Shown piece after piece: positions 23,023 through 34,430 of a DNA stretch of 64,000 bases (its first letter is position 1; each line of letters begins with the position of its first letter). The stretch spans positions 184,068,071-184,132,070 of the forward strand of contig NC_084462.1 of NCBI RefSeq assembly GCF_027409185.1. The letters are read 5' to 3'. The notes under the pieces were generated by a model, which was not told the DNA's origin, ran no database searches, and worked only from the letters and a program-made list of their open reading frames with translations. This stretch comes from Cynocephalus volans. Its lineage: Eukaryota > Chordata > Mammalia > Dermoptera > Cynocephalidae. The position numbers and the translations under genes are program-made.

Positions 23023-24089
23023 ATCAGGTAATGCACATCAACCCAACCTTGGGCCTGTGGGTCAAGAACTGAAGCCCAAGGAGGCTGCTTTATTCCTGGG
23101 TCATTTCATCCTCCAGCCACCCTGAGGGACACAGCACTGTCCTCACTCTCTGTGGAAGCTGAGGCTCAGACAGGGCGTGCGGCACTGCTGAGGCCTGGAG
23201 AGCTGTTCCAGCCCTCAGCTCTGCTTCACAGGCAGGCTTTGGGCCTGGGCTTGTTCCCCCGCCTGTACACAAGGATGGCACTCCTTCTACCCGCTTCCAG
23301 CTTCCTGGACCTCAAGGATGGCAAAGACAACGAGGAGGGGTCCAAATGGTGGGATGTAGCGAAACCGCGTGGGGCTGACTCCACTCCTGGTGGCAGGGGG
23401 GCAAGCTGAGGCCAGTGCCCACAAACCCGAGTGGTGTGATCACCATCCCACAGGGTCACTGTGCATGCTAGTTGGGGCTAAGCCCAGACCTAGTGCGGGG
23501 CAGTCTGACTGCAGAGCTCCCACTCTGCACTGCCTGCTGTTCTGCCCTCAGGAAGGGGAGGGATGTGGGACAGTTGGCTAAGGTCCAGGGTGCAGAGAAT
23601 GATCTCATCTCATCATTTTTAAAATTAAAGTTTTCAGTAGCTCGAGAAGTACTGGGGAGGGAGTAGGTGATTCATGCAAGAAGGACAGGGCTCAGGCAGG
23701 TCCCAAGGAGGTGGCAAGGTGAGCACAGAGGCAGACTGGGGGCGGGTGTGGCTTAGGGCTTCAGCCAGGGCCTCCCCTTGCCCAGAGGGGGCCAGCGATG
23801 GTTGCCAGTCTGGGGGGAGGGGTGGACTGGGGGGAGAAGGAGTCAAGCTCACTCTTCAAGGTTGACTTCATGAGGCTGGGGGTGGGGACAGATGGGAGGC
23901 GGCCTGGAACGCCTGGGAGGGGAGCTGGCAGCAGGGTAAGGCCCTGCAGACCGGCAGAGGGGCAAGGTCCAACGCCCCACGCCTTGAGGCAGGTGGCAGC
24001 AGGAGGGGGCTGTCGTCCGTGGCCCAGAGCGGCCCTGCTCTACCTCGGGGCTGGCTGGTGACGAGGCCGACAATCCGGGCACTGCATGG
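23023..24089. other. Spacer DNA upstream of CLBA1; no gene supported
   Basis: Moderately GC-rich DNA leading into the CLBA1 CpG island. Nothing coding or structured is recognised. Confidence 0.5.
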
Positions 24090-25115
24090 GGCCTGTGAGG
24101 GACGGGGTGGCGCCCGTCCTCCTGCTATGCAGGCAGCGGACTCTCATCCCTCGACTGGCGAGGACGAGTGAAGAACGGGCTAGGTTCCGGGGGTTCGGGA
24201 GCCGTCAAGACAGACGTGGTCCCTCGTCCTCGGGGAGCGTCTGGTCCCGTGGAGGAAACATCACACAGCTGCACAGACAGCCCCCTGCCGGCCGCAGCGG
24301 GGTGAGGACGCGGGCGGCCGCCGGGCCGGAGGCGGCGACAGGGGAACGGCGCAGCGCAGAGGAGCGGGCTGTGGCGCGGGTGGGGGCAGCACGGTGACGC
24401 TCTTGGTCCTGGGGCTGGGTACATGCGCTGTGCGGGGCTGAAGCGTCGGGGGCACCCGAGGCACGAGGGGCTCCTAGTGATGATGGAGGCACAGAAAGGC
24501 AGGAGCCCCTCGCCCGGGCCGGCCAGGGCGGGCGTGCCGCGGCCTGGGACGGGCAGGCGGGGACCTCGGGCGGAGCGGCACGGTCTCGGGGGCGCCCCCT
24601 CCCGGCGGTCCGTGCGAGCTCCCGCAGGGGCGATGCGGGCTCTTGGGGGCTGGTCACGCCCCGCCGCGGTGTGTGACGTCACGGCGGACGCCGGAAGCGG
24701 CGCTGGGGCGCGCCGTTGCCGGGCAACGGGCCGGCGCGGGCCTGGGGGACGGCGGCTGTCAGCCTCTCCCGGGTCTGCCCCACCGAGGCGGCGACGCGGC
24801 GGCCGAGGCGGGTGCGAGCCGGCGACGTCCAGAAGCCGCGGGCCGGGCCCTCAGCCGTCCCGGGCTGCCCTCCGGGCCCGCCGCGAGAGGACGCCCCGCT
24901 CCCGGGGCTCCGCACCCCGCCGCTCCCCTCGGCGCCCGCCTCCCTGCGGATCCGCCCCCGCTGTGGAGCGCGGGACCCCGCGGCCACCCCCTCACGCGGC
25001 CTTGCCCGGCCGGCGCCGTCCGCGCGCCGCACTCGGCACCGGCGTGCGGGCCCCGCGGCACCTGGGCCTCCCGGGAAGGCCCCGCCGGCCCGGGCAGCGC
25101 CTGCGCGCCGCGTGC
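24090..25115 (+). promoter_or_regulatory. CLBA1: CpG island, promoter and 5' UTR region of CLBA1
   Basis: High CpG density starts near 24.1 kb and continues into the first coding exon. A compact motif cluster marks the likely core promoter: a full CRE, TGACGTCA, at 24674-24681; an ETS-type CCGGAAG at 24691-24697; and an X-box-like inverted repeat, GTTGCC-G-GGCAAC, at 24715-24727, which fits the RFX half-site rule. No TATA box is seen. If transcription starts near this cluster, the first ATG downstream is 25116, which supports that start. Activity is inferred. Confidence 0.75.
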
Positions 25116-25559
25116 ATGTCCCCCGAGCAGCTCCCCTCCGGGGCCGTGCTGGCCCGGGGCCGCCGGGATGCGGGGCCGGCGGGAGACGCGGGCCGGTCTC
25201 CGAGCGACCTCGCAGGGGAGGCAGGCGGGGTTTCCCTCCTCGAGGAGACCGCGGGACAGGCTGGTGAGAGTCCGGAATGGACGGGGATCCGCCGCGACCC
25301 TCCCGTGTCGCATGGGAAAGCCAGCGTCCCCCAGCGCCCCCAGGGCCCGTCCCCCCGCCTCAGCCGTTGTCCCGACCCCGGGGAGCACAGCAGCGCCTGG
25401 GGGGAGTTTGAAGGCTTTCGGGAATCTTCAGCCAAGTCTGAACAATTCTCTCGGTCCCTTGGACTTCTGGACAGACCCGCTCCCGCCCCAGAGGAACGTG
25501 GTTCTCCGCAGCCGCAGCCGGGCGGGGTGACAGGAGCCGCCGCCCTGCCACCGTCTCAG
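25116..25559 (+). CDS. CLBA1: CLBA1 coding exon 1 (clathrin-binding box region)
   Basis: Encodes residues 1-148. The ATG at 25116 is the first one after the promoter motif cluster, although its context is weak (T at -3). The frame stays open back to 24423, which I attribute to CpG-rich composition. The key segment is SSAWGEFEGFRESSAKSEQF, with WGEFEGF at residues 95-101. This is the aftiphilin-type clathrin-binding region that names the family (clathrin-binding box of aftiphilin containing 1) and closely matches human CLBA1/C14orf79. The protein is expected to contact clathrin or adaptors in vesicle traffic; its cellular role is little known. The rest of the exon is Pro/Gly/Arg-rich and probably disordered. 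The exon ends at a CAG|GTATTT donor in phase 0. Confidence 0.9.
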
Positions 25560-26819
25560 GTATTTCTAAAGTGCTGGTCGTCACCACGTTGAGCGGGAAG
25601 GGTTCGCAGGCTTGGGTGCGCTGTCCAGCGAGCGCTCTGCCAGCCTTCGAGGGTCTGCTTTTCTCCTGGACGTCGTCCCTGAGGCCAGGGAACGAGTGGG
25701 TTGACAGAGGAGGCTGCAGGAGTGGAACCCACGGTGGCCGGGTGGGAGCCTCCCGAGCTGGGCCGCCTTCTCTGACCACCCCTCGCCAGGCATGTCCACG
25801 CTCAGTCCATGGGGCTGCGCTCTCCTGGCCCCAGTTGAGGACACGTGGGCAGGGAGCGTTTTGTCTGAATTCGGAATCTACGGATTTAGGAAGTCTCTCG
25901 GGCCTCCTAAACTCACGTACTTGCATTCCAGTTCGCCTGTCGTGAACTGGGCAGTGCCCGACCCTGCCAGTCGCCTCTCCCTCGCTCTTTTATAGCTGCT
26001 GGACAGCGTCCTCCTTTTTTGTGACTCCTCTGAGCCTTCTCCTTTTCTGTCTTCCTCTTCCTTCCACTGCTTCTTTCTCTGCTATGTCTTCCCAAATGAT
26101 CCACCCCAAACACGACGAGAAAAAAAGATAAGTACAGCAAAGTAAGGGAAGGAAACGTGTTGCTGGTTCTTGGAGATGGATTGTTTCCTAAACCACGCAG
26201 TTTCCCCAGACAGCTAGTTAGGACTTGACCCAACTCAGACAGCCCTCCCTCCACCACCTCATACCGACTCGGCCGCAAACCTCAGGTCTTCTTCATGGTG
26301 AGGTGCTGTGTTTATGGTAGTACGTGCGGATTTCTTAACCAAGTAACATGGAAACAGTGCTAACGTCATTCGTTGGCCATCTTTTTGGCATGCATCACAG
26401 ATGAGGTTTAAGAGTTGTGCTCTGGGCCGGCCTGTGGCTCACTCGGGAGAGTGCGGTGCTGATAACACCAAGGCCGCAGGTTCGGATCCTATATAGGGAT
26501 GGCCGGTTAGCTCACGGGCTGAGCGTGATGATGACAACACCAAGCTAAGGGTTAAGATTCCCTTACCGGTCATCTTTTTAAAAAAAAAGAGTTGTGCTCT
26601 AACCCCACTTTTCCCATGAGCCCTGGGGTTCTCATCACGTGATTTGCATAGCATGGTGATTTTTGGGAACAAGTATGTTAAGAGATAGGAGGGACACTTG
26701 ACATATGCATTTCTAAAAGTCAATGATTCAATTACAAATTTTATATGTACCAAGATTATTTATTTGGAATAAGGTAATGTGTGTATTTCTCCTAACTTTG
26801 GTATGTTTTTCTCTTTTAG
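25560..26819 (+). other. CLBA1: CLBA1 intron 1
   Basis: GT donor at 25560 and a pyrimidine-rich TTTTAG acceptor ending at 26819. It contains a dimeric CYN-like SINE at 26424-26587; no other feature is supported. Confidence 0.85.
26424..26587 (+). mobile_element. Dimeric tRNA-Ile-like SINE (CYN-like) in CLBA1 intron 1
   Basis: Two tRNA-like modules are joined by a linker containing CCTATATAGGGAT, then an A tail. The target-site duplication is AAGAGTTGTGCTCT at 26410-26423 and 26587-26600. It is inserted in the same orientation as the gene. Confidence 0.95.
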
Positions 26820-26965
26820 CCCATCCTCAGCTATGAGAACATTTTTAAGTTTGCTTTTCAAGAAATAACAGTCCAACAGGCAACTGAGGATGTTTCCACC
26901 TTAGACCAATTCTTAGAAATAAGAAGTGGAGAAAAATCTGACCTTGCATCTGTACATAAATTGTG
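26820..26965 (+). CDS. CLBA1: CLBA1 coding exon 2
   Basis: Bounded by a TTTTAG acceptor and a TG|GTAATG donor. It encodes 48 residues plus two bases, beginning [20 protein letters not shown] and ending at L of H-K-L. It joins exon 1 in phase 0 and exon 3 in phase 2. The sequence matches the conserved carboxy-terminal half of human CLBA1 almost throughout (for example [14 protein letters not shown]). No stop or frameshift is present. Confidence 0.95.
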
Positions 26966-28668
26966 GTAATGAACTTAAATTGGAACTAAATATTTCTCAC
27001 AGCAATTTTGCATTTCTCTTTGAAGAAAGTGGATGTGAGGCTTTGTTTCCACCTTTTTAGAGAGCGCCATCTCTCCTGAAGTCTTGCCATCTGTGGGTTG
27101 TAGTGTCCCCACAAGGAACTGGGCAGCACACGTTGATGCTCTAGTCTCAGCCCTCCTCTCTGAGTCTATGTTCAGTCGCCTGCCACCCACCTCCCACCCC
27201 ACACCAGCTCACTTGGAGCAAATCGGGCCTGACCTCCAGCTCCTCTTGTGTCTCAGTGCAAGTGCTGGGTGCAGAAGCAGTAGAAGGGACTGGTGGGCCT
27301 GGGCAGAGGGGCCTCCTGGGGGACTCAGCTAGGTGGTCTCTGGCAACCTAGTGATTCTTGGCCACAGAGTTATAGAAAATACCTCTGGGAGCCATAGAGG
27401 CCACCCAGTGCTCTGGAGTGCCATTCTCAACCCATGTGTGTGCTCCTGGAGCTGCCAGCAGGCCCCCAGGGGAAATGACAAAGGCAGTTGTTTGCAGATG
27501 GCCATTCTCTAAGGACACACTTTCAACCAAGCATTGAAAGAGAAACAGTGCTTGCGAGGATTATGTGTCATGATTGAGAAGATCAAGACAGGTTGGCCCA
27601 AGGCCCTAGAGAGAGGGAGGTGAGGGCTGGGGTGAGCTGCTCCCGGGGCCTTCAGCATGCTTTGCTGAGCGGGTTTCCCAGGAGCTGGGGGAAAGCCAGG
27701 TCTGTGTGCTGCAACGGTCTGTACATGTCTGAGCAGGCCTGGACTTTGTCAGAGAGCTCTGCAGAGAGGCCATTCTGGGCTCTGGCCCATCATGAGCACT
27801 GCTGGGGTCCAATTCAGTGCCTGCCCAGGGCCCTTCACAGGGGCCAGGAGAGTGAGGCCTGGAGCTTCAGAGGCTGCAATCAGTTTTTCCCAGATGGCCA
27901 ATGTGCCCTCTGTGCAAACCATGATCCTTGGAGAGAAACTGCCGAGGGGGCAACCCCAGCAAGCTGGCAGCAGTGCTGACATCACTGTACCCCAGCAACA
28001 TGAGCCTGGGGACCCAGAGGCAGGGGAGGGCCTGGGTGTTGGGACTCGGTAGGGCTGGACAGGCATGAGACAGAAAGATGGGGGTTATTTTGGGGGTAGA
28101 CTGGAGCACTGTAGGCATGTTCTGAACCACTAGGGTATTCCTGGAAACAACCCTGGCATTCACCATGGCTCGTCTCCCCCTAGAGTTATTTGTGTGCCCG
28201 TTTTACCTTCCCTACCAGAGCGTGAACTTCTCATGGGCCACCCCTCTCAGCCCCCACAGTAACACATGACACACAATAGACGTTCACCTGCCCCTTGTTC
28301 ATTCATTCGTCCTCAGGCATTTGGCGTTCTTTGTCTGTGACCATCCGTTTTGTACCCAGCACAGTTATAGGCACTCGAGTGAACAAAACCAGCAAAATAT
28401 CTGGCCTCGAGGAGTTTTTCCACCTTGGAGGGGATGCTTCATAATGAAAATAAGTAAACCGTTGCCTGGGGATGCCCTCTGTGGACAGAAATCAGGCGAG
28501 GGGGAGGATGTGCCAGCGTGCTTTGCAGAGTAGTGAGTGTTGTCTGAATCAATGAACAGACTAGGGAGACAGCAAGCACTGCTGCAGGGATGCTGTTTTT
28601 AGAGTTCTTAAAGGCCAGGTACTCTGCTCACGTGAGGTCACCTTTTAATGACTGCATCTGTTTTCCAG
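26966..28668 (+). other. CLBA1: CLBA1 intron 2, with L2-like remnant
   Basis: GT donor at 26966 and TTTTCCAG acceptor ending at 28668. The block at about 28290-28560 resembles an L2-type 3' end ('ttcattcattcg...acccagcacagttataggcac...gtgaacaaaacc'). The remainder is unannotated intronic DNA. Confidence 0.85.
28290..28560 (+). mobile_element. L2-like LINE remnant in CLBA1 intron 2
   Basis: Motif order matches the generic L2 3' region: a TTCATTCATTC run, a 'cagcacagttataggcac' block, 'gtgaacaaaaccagcaaaat' and a later 'ggatgcttcataatgaa'. It is highly diverged. Confidence 0.6.
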
Positions 28669-28798
28669 TTCTGAGTCAAGAAAACTCTGGAGAGCTCTGC
28701 AGAGCACAGATACCACCTCTGCTTCACGGCGCCTCTGGAGTGAATCCCGCTGCCAGGAAAACTTCTTTCTTGTTCTTGGCATAGATACTGCTCAGAAG
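28669..28798 (+). CDS. CLBA1: CLBA1 coding exon 3
   Basis: The first base completes the Cys codon split by intron 2. It encodes [20 protein letters not shown] followed by [19 protein letters not shown] and ends DTAQK in phase 0 at an AAG|GTAAGG donor. The segment aligns to human CLBA1 with few changes. No domain with a known catalytic function is visible; this is a conserved carboxy-terminal region of the family. Confidence 0.95.
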
Positions 28799-30136
28799 GT
28801 AAGGCAGCTTAGGTTGAGATGGGGCTCCTGGGAGTGCGGATGGGCTTCCCCATAGTTGTTGCCCATGGCCACGCACCCCCTGGAGACCATCTGCCTGGGA
28901 TGGGGTGGCGGGTGGGGAGAACGCGCTGGCCTTCAGTGGGGCACAGCTGCATCAGGACCTGGAAGACCACCTCTACCCAAGGTTGTGAGGCCCTGTGCAA
29001 GGCTCTTGCAGCCGGTGACAGTGGTGGGGACACCCTGTGCACGTGGGTTTGGTGGGTTGTGGGGGAAGGTGCTACAGCAGAATGCCATGAAGTGCACAAG
29101 CCACAGGACCTGCTTATGGCCTCCTGGGAACCCCCCTTTGAGGAGCCGTGGAGGGTGGTGGGGTCGGCAGGGCGCAAGCACAGGCAGGAGTGTGCTCTGC
29201 ACCGCAGGTGCTAATGGAGGGGGTGGGGTGGGGACCGGGGCCTGCCTACAGTGGACACACAGGAACGGGGAGTGCCAGTGAGGGGCACATTGGTGTGGAC
29301 ATGTGGAATGTGAGGAATCAGGCCATGTCAGATGGAAACGCCCTGCAGCAACGTGATAGATGGGCCTGGCATGCAGCCAAGCAGCGGGTGCAGGTGGAGG
29401 TGCGGGGTTACATGGGCATGGGTCACTAGGTAGCCCAGTCCACGTGTGGAGGCCCTGGGATGAATCCCTAATGCTTGAGGTGGGAGGAGCCCGAGCAGAG
29501 GGCAGGGAAGGGAATGACATGGCGAGGTGCATACACCCACATGCTCACGCCCCCGAGTTATCCAAGGAAGTGCAAGTGACCAGGAGACCCACCTTTTGGT
29601 GAGCCCGATGGCAGAGATCTTCCAACTCAGAGAGGGCCGACTGGGGTCACGCAGACTGGGGGCACGGAATGGTTCTTGTGTTGGCCCATGGGCCACACTA
29701 GGCTGGTCAGGAAGGAAGGGGGGGCCTGGAAGGAATGGAGAGACGCTGATGAGGCCAGCCCTGGCTGTGTGATTGGGTGAGGGAAACAGAACCAGGAGGC
29801 TAGGGAGTGGGGGGCACCCTGTATGGGGGCTCTGTGAGGAGGGACAGCTCCAGGCGATGGCAGGGCAAGGGGGGCTCACCGAGGAGGGGCTGTGAAGAGC
29901 TTTCCATGGAGCAGGTTGAGGAGCACTGTGGTCCTGGAGGCCTGTGAGCCAGGCAGGTGATGGACAGCAGGTGGCAGGGCCCAGCAGAGGAGACCGGCTG
30001 GCCTGACCTCAGAGGGAGGAGCCTGAGTGTGCAGGGAATCAAGACAACTTTGCGATGTTAGGATGAAATTTGGGGTTGAGAGGATAAAATGGGAGAAAAT
30101 GGTGACTGGCTGGCTGGTGGGCATTTGTTTCCTTAG
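28799..30136 (+). other. CLBA1: CLBA1 intron 3
   Basis: Consensus GTAAGG donor and a TTTCCTTAG acceptor ending at 30136. It is GC-rich with no clear young repeat. Open frames on both strands (up to 199 codons) are not supported as genes. Confidence 0.85.
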
Positions 30137-30253
30137 ATGCTTTCTGGAGGCCAGGGTCACATTTTGGAAGGTTCCAACCTTAAAGAGCCTGAAGAACTCC
30201 TGGCTGTTGGCAGCTTCCGTCTGCACCACTGCAGAGCCCTGGTCCAGACCACA
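30137..30253 (+). CDS. CLBA1: CLBA1 coding exon 4
   Basis: Exactly 39 codons in phase 0 at both ends, from [20 protein letters not shown] to a terminal ALVQTT. The donor is ACA|GTGAGT. It matches human CLBA1 over its whole length, with changes such as N for D and G for S. The leading Met is an internal residue and not a start. Confidence 0.95.
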
Positions 30254-32040
30254 GTGAGTAGCACCAGGGAGAGGCCCCGGCTTGCACCGCCCACACCCGC
30301 CACCGCAGCGCTGCGCCGCTGCATCCAGCTACTCACTCACTTTCTTCCTTTAACTCTCATGGACTTGTGAAAAATGATCATTCCTGCCACCTAGAGCAGA
30401 CAGGCAAAGCATTAATGGCCTGCAGGGTGCCGAGTAGAAACGTTCCTCCACCAGGACCCAGGAGAAGAGGAGTCTTGCAGGGGAACGGGCTGAGGGGTGG
30501 TGAGGACAACTGCTGGACAGCCCCAGCATCAGGCGAGGAAGGACTGGCCTGCAACTGCTGGGCTGGGGACATGGCTCCCCTGTGGGGAGCTGTAGGAAGA
30601 AGGTGACTGTGGCGGCTTCAGCCACAGGCCACTTACCATAGCAGTCTGGCAGAGGCACCTGCAGGGCCTGTCCAGCAGCTTTTCTCTCATGGTCTCAAGC
30701 TCCTGTGGCAGAGTCACTTCATCACATCACCACGGCAGGAGGAAGGCGGTGGACAGAAAAGGGGGCTTCTTCTTGCAGCTCTTTCTTTTATTAGAGGCTG
30801 GGGTCTTGTGCCCACCCTTGGACCCGGTATTGCAGGAGGGGCGAGGTGGCCAGGCCCCGCTCACTGGGCTTCCTGCTCAGCCTGAGAAGGGTCCTTCCTA
30901 GAGCACAGCTGGGCTCCTCTGTATACCTAGGACATGGTGGGAGTGGCACATGGGTAGTGTGTCCACAAGGATCTGCTCTGGAAAGTGGTGGTCATCACGT
31001 GGAGTGACGTGGAGGGAGGGGCAGGTATGAGGCACTGCCCTGTGGCCCCCTGGGAAGTGACGACCTGAGCTAGAGCCAGGGCGGCAGGATGGTGGAGGGG
31101 CCAGCTGGGAAAGTCACGCGATGCTGCACCCTTCTGACACAGCCTGTGGAGGGAGCAGGGCTGCGTGGAAGGCAGTGGCTCTCAGCAGGAGGTGGCTGGG
31201 GCCAGGTTCTGCCAAGAGTTTGGTACGAATATGGCTGCCGCCCTCAATGGCCAACACATGGTGACAGGTGCCGTGGGGCACCCAGGAGAGGGCCCTCATC
31301 ATCAGCACACACCAGCCGTCTCCAGGGATTCTGAGGATTCTGTCCATCTGCACTTTTTTTTTTTAAAGGTGACCGGTAAGGGGATCTTAACCCTTGACTT
31401 GGTGGTGTCAGCACCACGCTCTCCGAAGTGAGCCACGGGCCCGCCCCCATCTGCACTTTAGAAAACACCCTAGGACAGGAGGTAGAAACTTGCAGAGGCT
31501 GGGGTTGTCTTAAAGCAGCACGACATGTAAAACTGTTCAGGCTGCTCATCACGATAGCCAACACGGGGTGTCCAGCAGCAGTTGCTTGGGTGGACGTGCG
31601 TGGTGTAGTCCAACAGCGGATCCTGCAGGGTGTGAGCAGAGTGCGGTGGTGGCCTCTAGAAAAAAGCACAAGACACATAGCACAAGGGCAGAGATGCCAC
31701 CTGAGAACCAGGGACCCACCACTGTGTCAGGGTGAAGCCAGTGTCGTGGAGTCATAGAAAGCTGCGTCGTCGCTTGGGAAGTCAGCTGCCGGTACCTGCT
31801 GCAAGAGAGGAGGCCCAAGGGCGGGCAGTGCGGCACCCCTCATGGGCCGGGTTCCCGCACATTTCTACCCATGTGCTTCTCTGCTCACATCACATAATGG
31901 GAAGGTTTTGATGACAACAACAAAGGGGGGAACACAGAGGGGCCAGAGGCAGGGGAGGGTGGGCAGGGCAGAGGCCACAAGCTGGCATTCTGAGTTGCCG
32001 TGTGTGCTGGCACCTGACCACTGTCCTCCTCCTCCCTCAG
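30254..32040 (+). other. CLBA1: CLBA1 intron 4
   Basis: GTGAGT donor and a long pyrimidine tract (CTCCTCCTCCCTCAG) ending at 32040. It carries a monomeric CYN-like SINE at 31357-31446 in antisense orientation. Confidence 0.85.
31357..31446 (-). mobile_element. Monomeric tRNA-Ile-like SINE (CYN-like) in CLBA1 intron 4
   Basis: A single module in minus orientation with a T run at its left end. The target-site duplication is CCATCTGCACTTT at 31344-31356 and 31447-31459, a perfect 13 bp. Confidence 0.95.
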
Positions 32041-32205
32041 CTCTCAGGGACACCCGGCAGCCGGCACGGAAGCCTGATTACGTACAGCCTCTTTCTAAAG
32101 ACCCCCTTGCACGGAAACAGGCAACACATCACAATTCCAAGGAAAAAGAAGATATTCACTCCACGTAACCTAAAAATGATGTTCTTTAATAGTGATGTTT
32201 GCTAA
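32041..32205 (+). CDS. CLBA1: CLBA1 coding exon 5 (terminal)
   Basis: Encodes 54 residues and a TAA stop at 32203-32205. It begins LSGTPGSRHGSLITYSLFLK and ends with the basic and conserved tail KIFTPRNLKMMFFNSDVC. The tail matches human CLBA1 nearly exactly. Joined to exons 1-4 it gives about 333 codons, close to the length I recall for the human protein (about 327), with no disruption. The gene therefore appears intact. Confidence 0.96.
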   Translation, partial: LSGTPGSRHGSLITYSLFLKTPLHGNRQHITIPRKKKIFTPRNLKMMFFNSDVC

Positions 32206-32825
32206 ACACAAGAGTCCTTTGTACTGTCATGAGGAATTTTACATTTTCTTACTGGTTTGGTTTGGTCCTGGAAACCAGACCTATTCTATGGGGCTATCTC
32301 CCAAATTCCAAGTCAGTTTCCTAGGATCTGTCTCTCAAGGCCCGTCCTGTACGCCTGGCTGGTTCCAGGTCTGAGCAGGATAAATGGGGTGTGTCCCTCG
32401 GCAGGGCCAGCCCTCACAGGGTGGGCAGAGGCTCCTGGGTGCGCTGGCAAGCTGTCGGGCTCCAGGTGGCAGCACAGGGCACCCAGTGAAGGACGCCGGG
32501 CTTGGCTTCATTGCCTGGGGACACCTCTCTGTGTTGGATCAGTGGGTTCAGAAGACAGGAGACAACATAGAAATGTTGCCAAGGAGACACTCTTGACAGC
32601 GCCCAGGAAACCCTCCTGTTCCATGCTCAGCCCTTGACCCTGGGCTCCACGCAAGTCCCCAGAGTCTCACAAGTATGCTCCCGCGGGCCCTGTCCCGTAG
32701 CCTGGGGACAGGCCTTTCTCCCCCACGGTGCTGGAGCATCTGAGGGCCAAGGGCCTCCAAGGTGGAGTCAAGCAATCAGCACTGACTGTGTAAGCTTTCA
32801 TGAATAAACCGGCCTGGACCAGCCT
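32206..32825 (+). terminator. CLBA1: CLBA1 3' UTR with poly(A) signal
   Basis: A consensus AATAAA at 32803-32808 is followed by a GT-rich stretch (CCTGTGTTCTTG), so cleavage near 32825 is likely. The assignment of the whole interval as 3' UTR is inferred. Confidence 0.7.
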
Positions 32826-33639
32826 GTGTTCTTGCTGATTCATTGGCTCTGCAGGGACCAAAGCCTGAAGTTCTGTCCCTTGGGGCGGCCTGGGGCCTGA
32901 AGGGCTGGCAAAAAGGCCATACTGGTGAGGGACACCAGTTGTACATCAGACACCAGGGTGCACTTGGCTTTGAGTTTATAACAAGGGAATAACATTTTTT
33001 TTGTTTGTTTGGTACCAGATGTTTGGGAAAGCTGCCTTAATTTTTCATTTTCAACCAGAAGAGGGTGGGCATTTGGAGACTGCTTTTCTAACATGCTGCA
33101 TCCTTCAAAGGCACTGTCTGCTTGGGGGTCTTTTGGGGACCCTGTCAGCAGAGACCCTCTGGGACATGTTCTAGTTTCCTAACCTTTGGTTTAAAGGTTA
33201 GACTTTTACAACCCAAAATATTCCACTCTGCCTTCTCCCATTCAGAGCTTCAGATCTGGACTCTGCCATGTCAGTACATCTCCGTGGTAGCCCTGAGTCC
33301 CCATACCGGCTGTGAGCAGTAATCCACAGCCCTCAGCAGGCCGGGCCTTTCTCCTGACCTCCCTGTGGCTCTGTCACAGCAGCCTCCGACTCAACAGGCT
33401 CCAAACCCGAGCTCTGTCCTGCCCCACCCAAGCTGGCAGCTTGGCAGTGAGGTGCAGGCTGCTCTGAAGAATCTCGCCAGTGTTCAGGCCTCGGGCCTGC
33501 TCAAGCAAGTGTCCTGATACCCCTCATAAAGCATCTGAGGTCCTCAGCAGAGCCACAGCCAAGTCCTGAGCCAGCTCAACCACAGGTAAGAATGGCACGT
33601 TTCCCACTCCAGTAACCCGACAGATGAAGGTACAATGCC
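32826..33639. other. Spacer between CLBA1 and CDCA4, first part; no gene supported
   Basis: No recognised gene or young repeat. Short frames only. Confidence 0.5.
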
Positions 33640-34430
33640 CCTTTCTGGGAATAAATATTTACTGCACCCTCTACTGCTCTTTCATACAAAGCACCTAGTG
33701 TACGATGAAACACAAGACACACAAAAGAGCAGAACACATGAGCCATGGTCAGCAGAAGCAGGTCCAGTGACGGCCTGATGAAATTAAAGCCAAGGACTGT
33801 GAAGTGACTGGGGAAGGTGGTCGGGGCCCACAGAGAGTGACGGCAACAGGAAGAGGTGGACATTTCATCAGGAGCATGGGGGCTTAAAAAACAAAATGGA
33901 AATGCTGTAGATGAAAATTAACTTCACAAATGAATGCTTCTATATGGGCTTAACGGCAGCCTGGACACATTGGAGGAACGAATCAGCAAGCTTGAGGACT
34001 GGCCAGCAGGAAAGATCTAGACAACACAAAGAGAAAAAAGGGGAGGAGAAGCAGAGCAGAGTGTACGAAGCCTGGGGCCAGCATCAGATGGTCTGAGCAG
34101 GAGTGACGTGATCGCAGAAGCAGAGGAAACAGAGAACAGTAAAGAAATATTTGAAGAGTTAATGGCTAAGAACACTCCAAAAGTGATGAAAGACAATAAT
34201 GCACAGATGCAAGAATCTCTGTAACCCCAAGCGGGCTACATATGAAGAAAGCCGTGCAGCTCTTGCAAATAGCCAGAGTAGAAGCAGGAGATTCCCTGCT
34301 TCTGGAATGTGGCTGAGGTTATGTCTCGCCGGAAGCAGTGGTGGCCAGAAGGCAGCGGGGCAACTTCTGCACTGTGCTGGAAAGGGGAAAGTCAACTAGA
34401 ATTTCATATCTGACTGACGTTCTTTAAAAA
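33640..34430 (+). mobile_element. Old L1/HAL1 ORF1-region fragment
   Basis: Blocks such as 'gcagaggaaacagagaac', 'tttgaagagttaatggctaa' and 'ccaaaagtgatgaaagac' are characteristic of L1 ORF1 or the related HAL1 element. It is plus-oriented and full of stops. Confidence 0.65.

Noticed and set aside
24423-25592. A 389-codon CLBA1 frame starting at 24423
   Set aside because: The first 231 codons lie across the promoter motif cluster and are Arg/Pro/Gly-rich, as expected of random CpG-island DNA. The start at 25116 is the first ATG after the motifs, and the 3' end of the frame runs past the splice donor.
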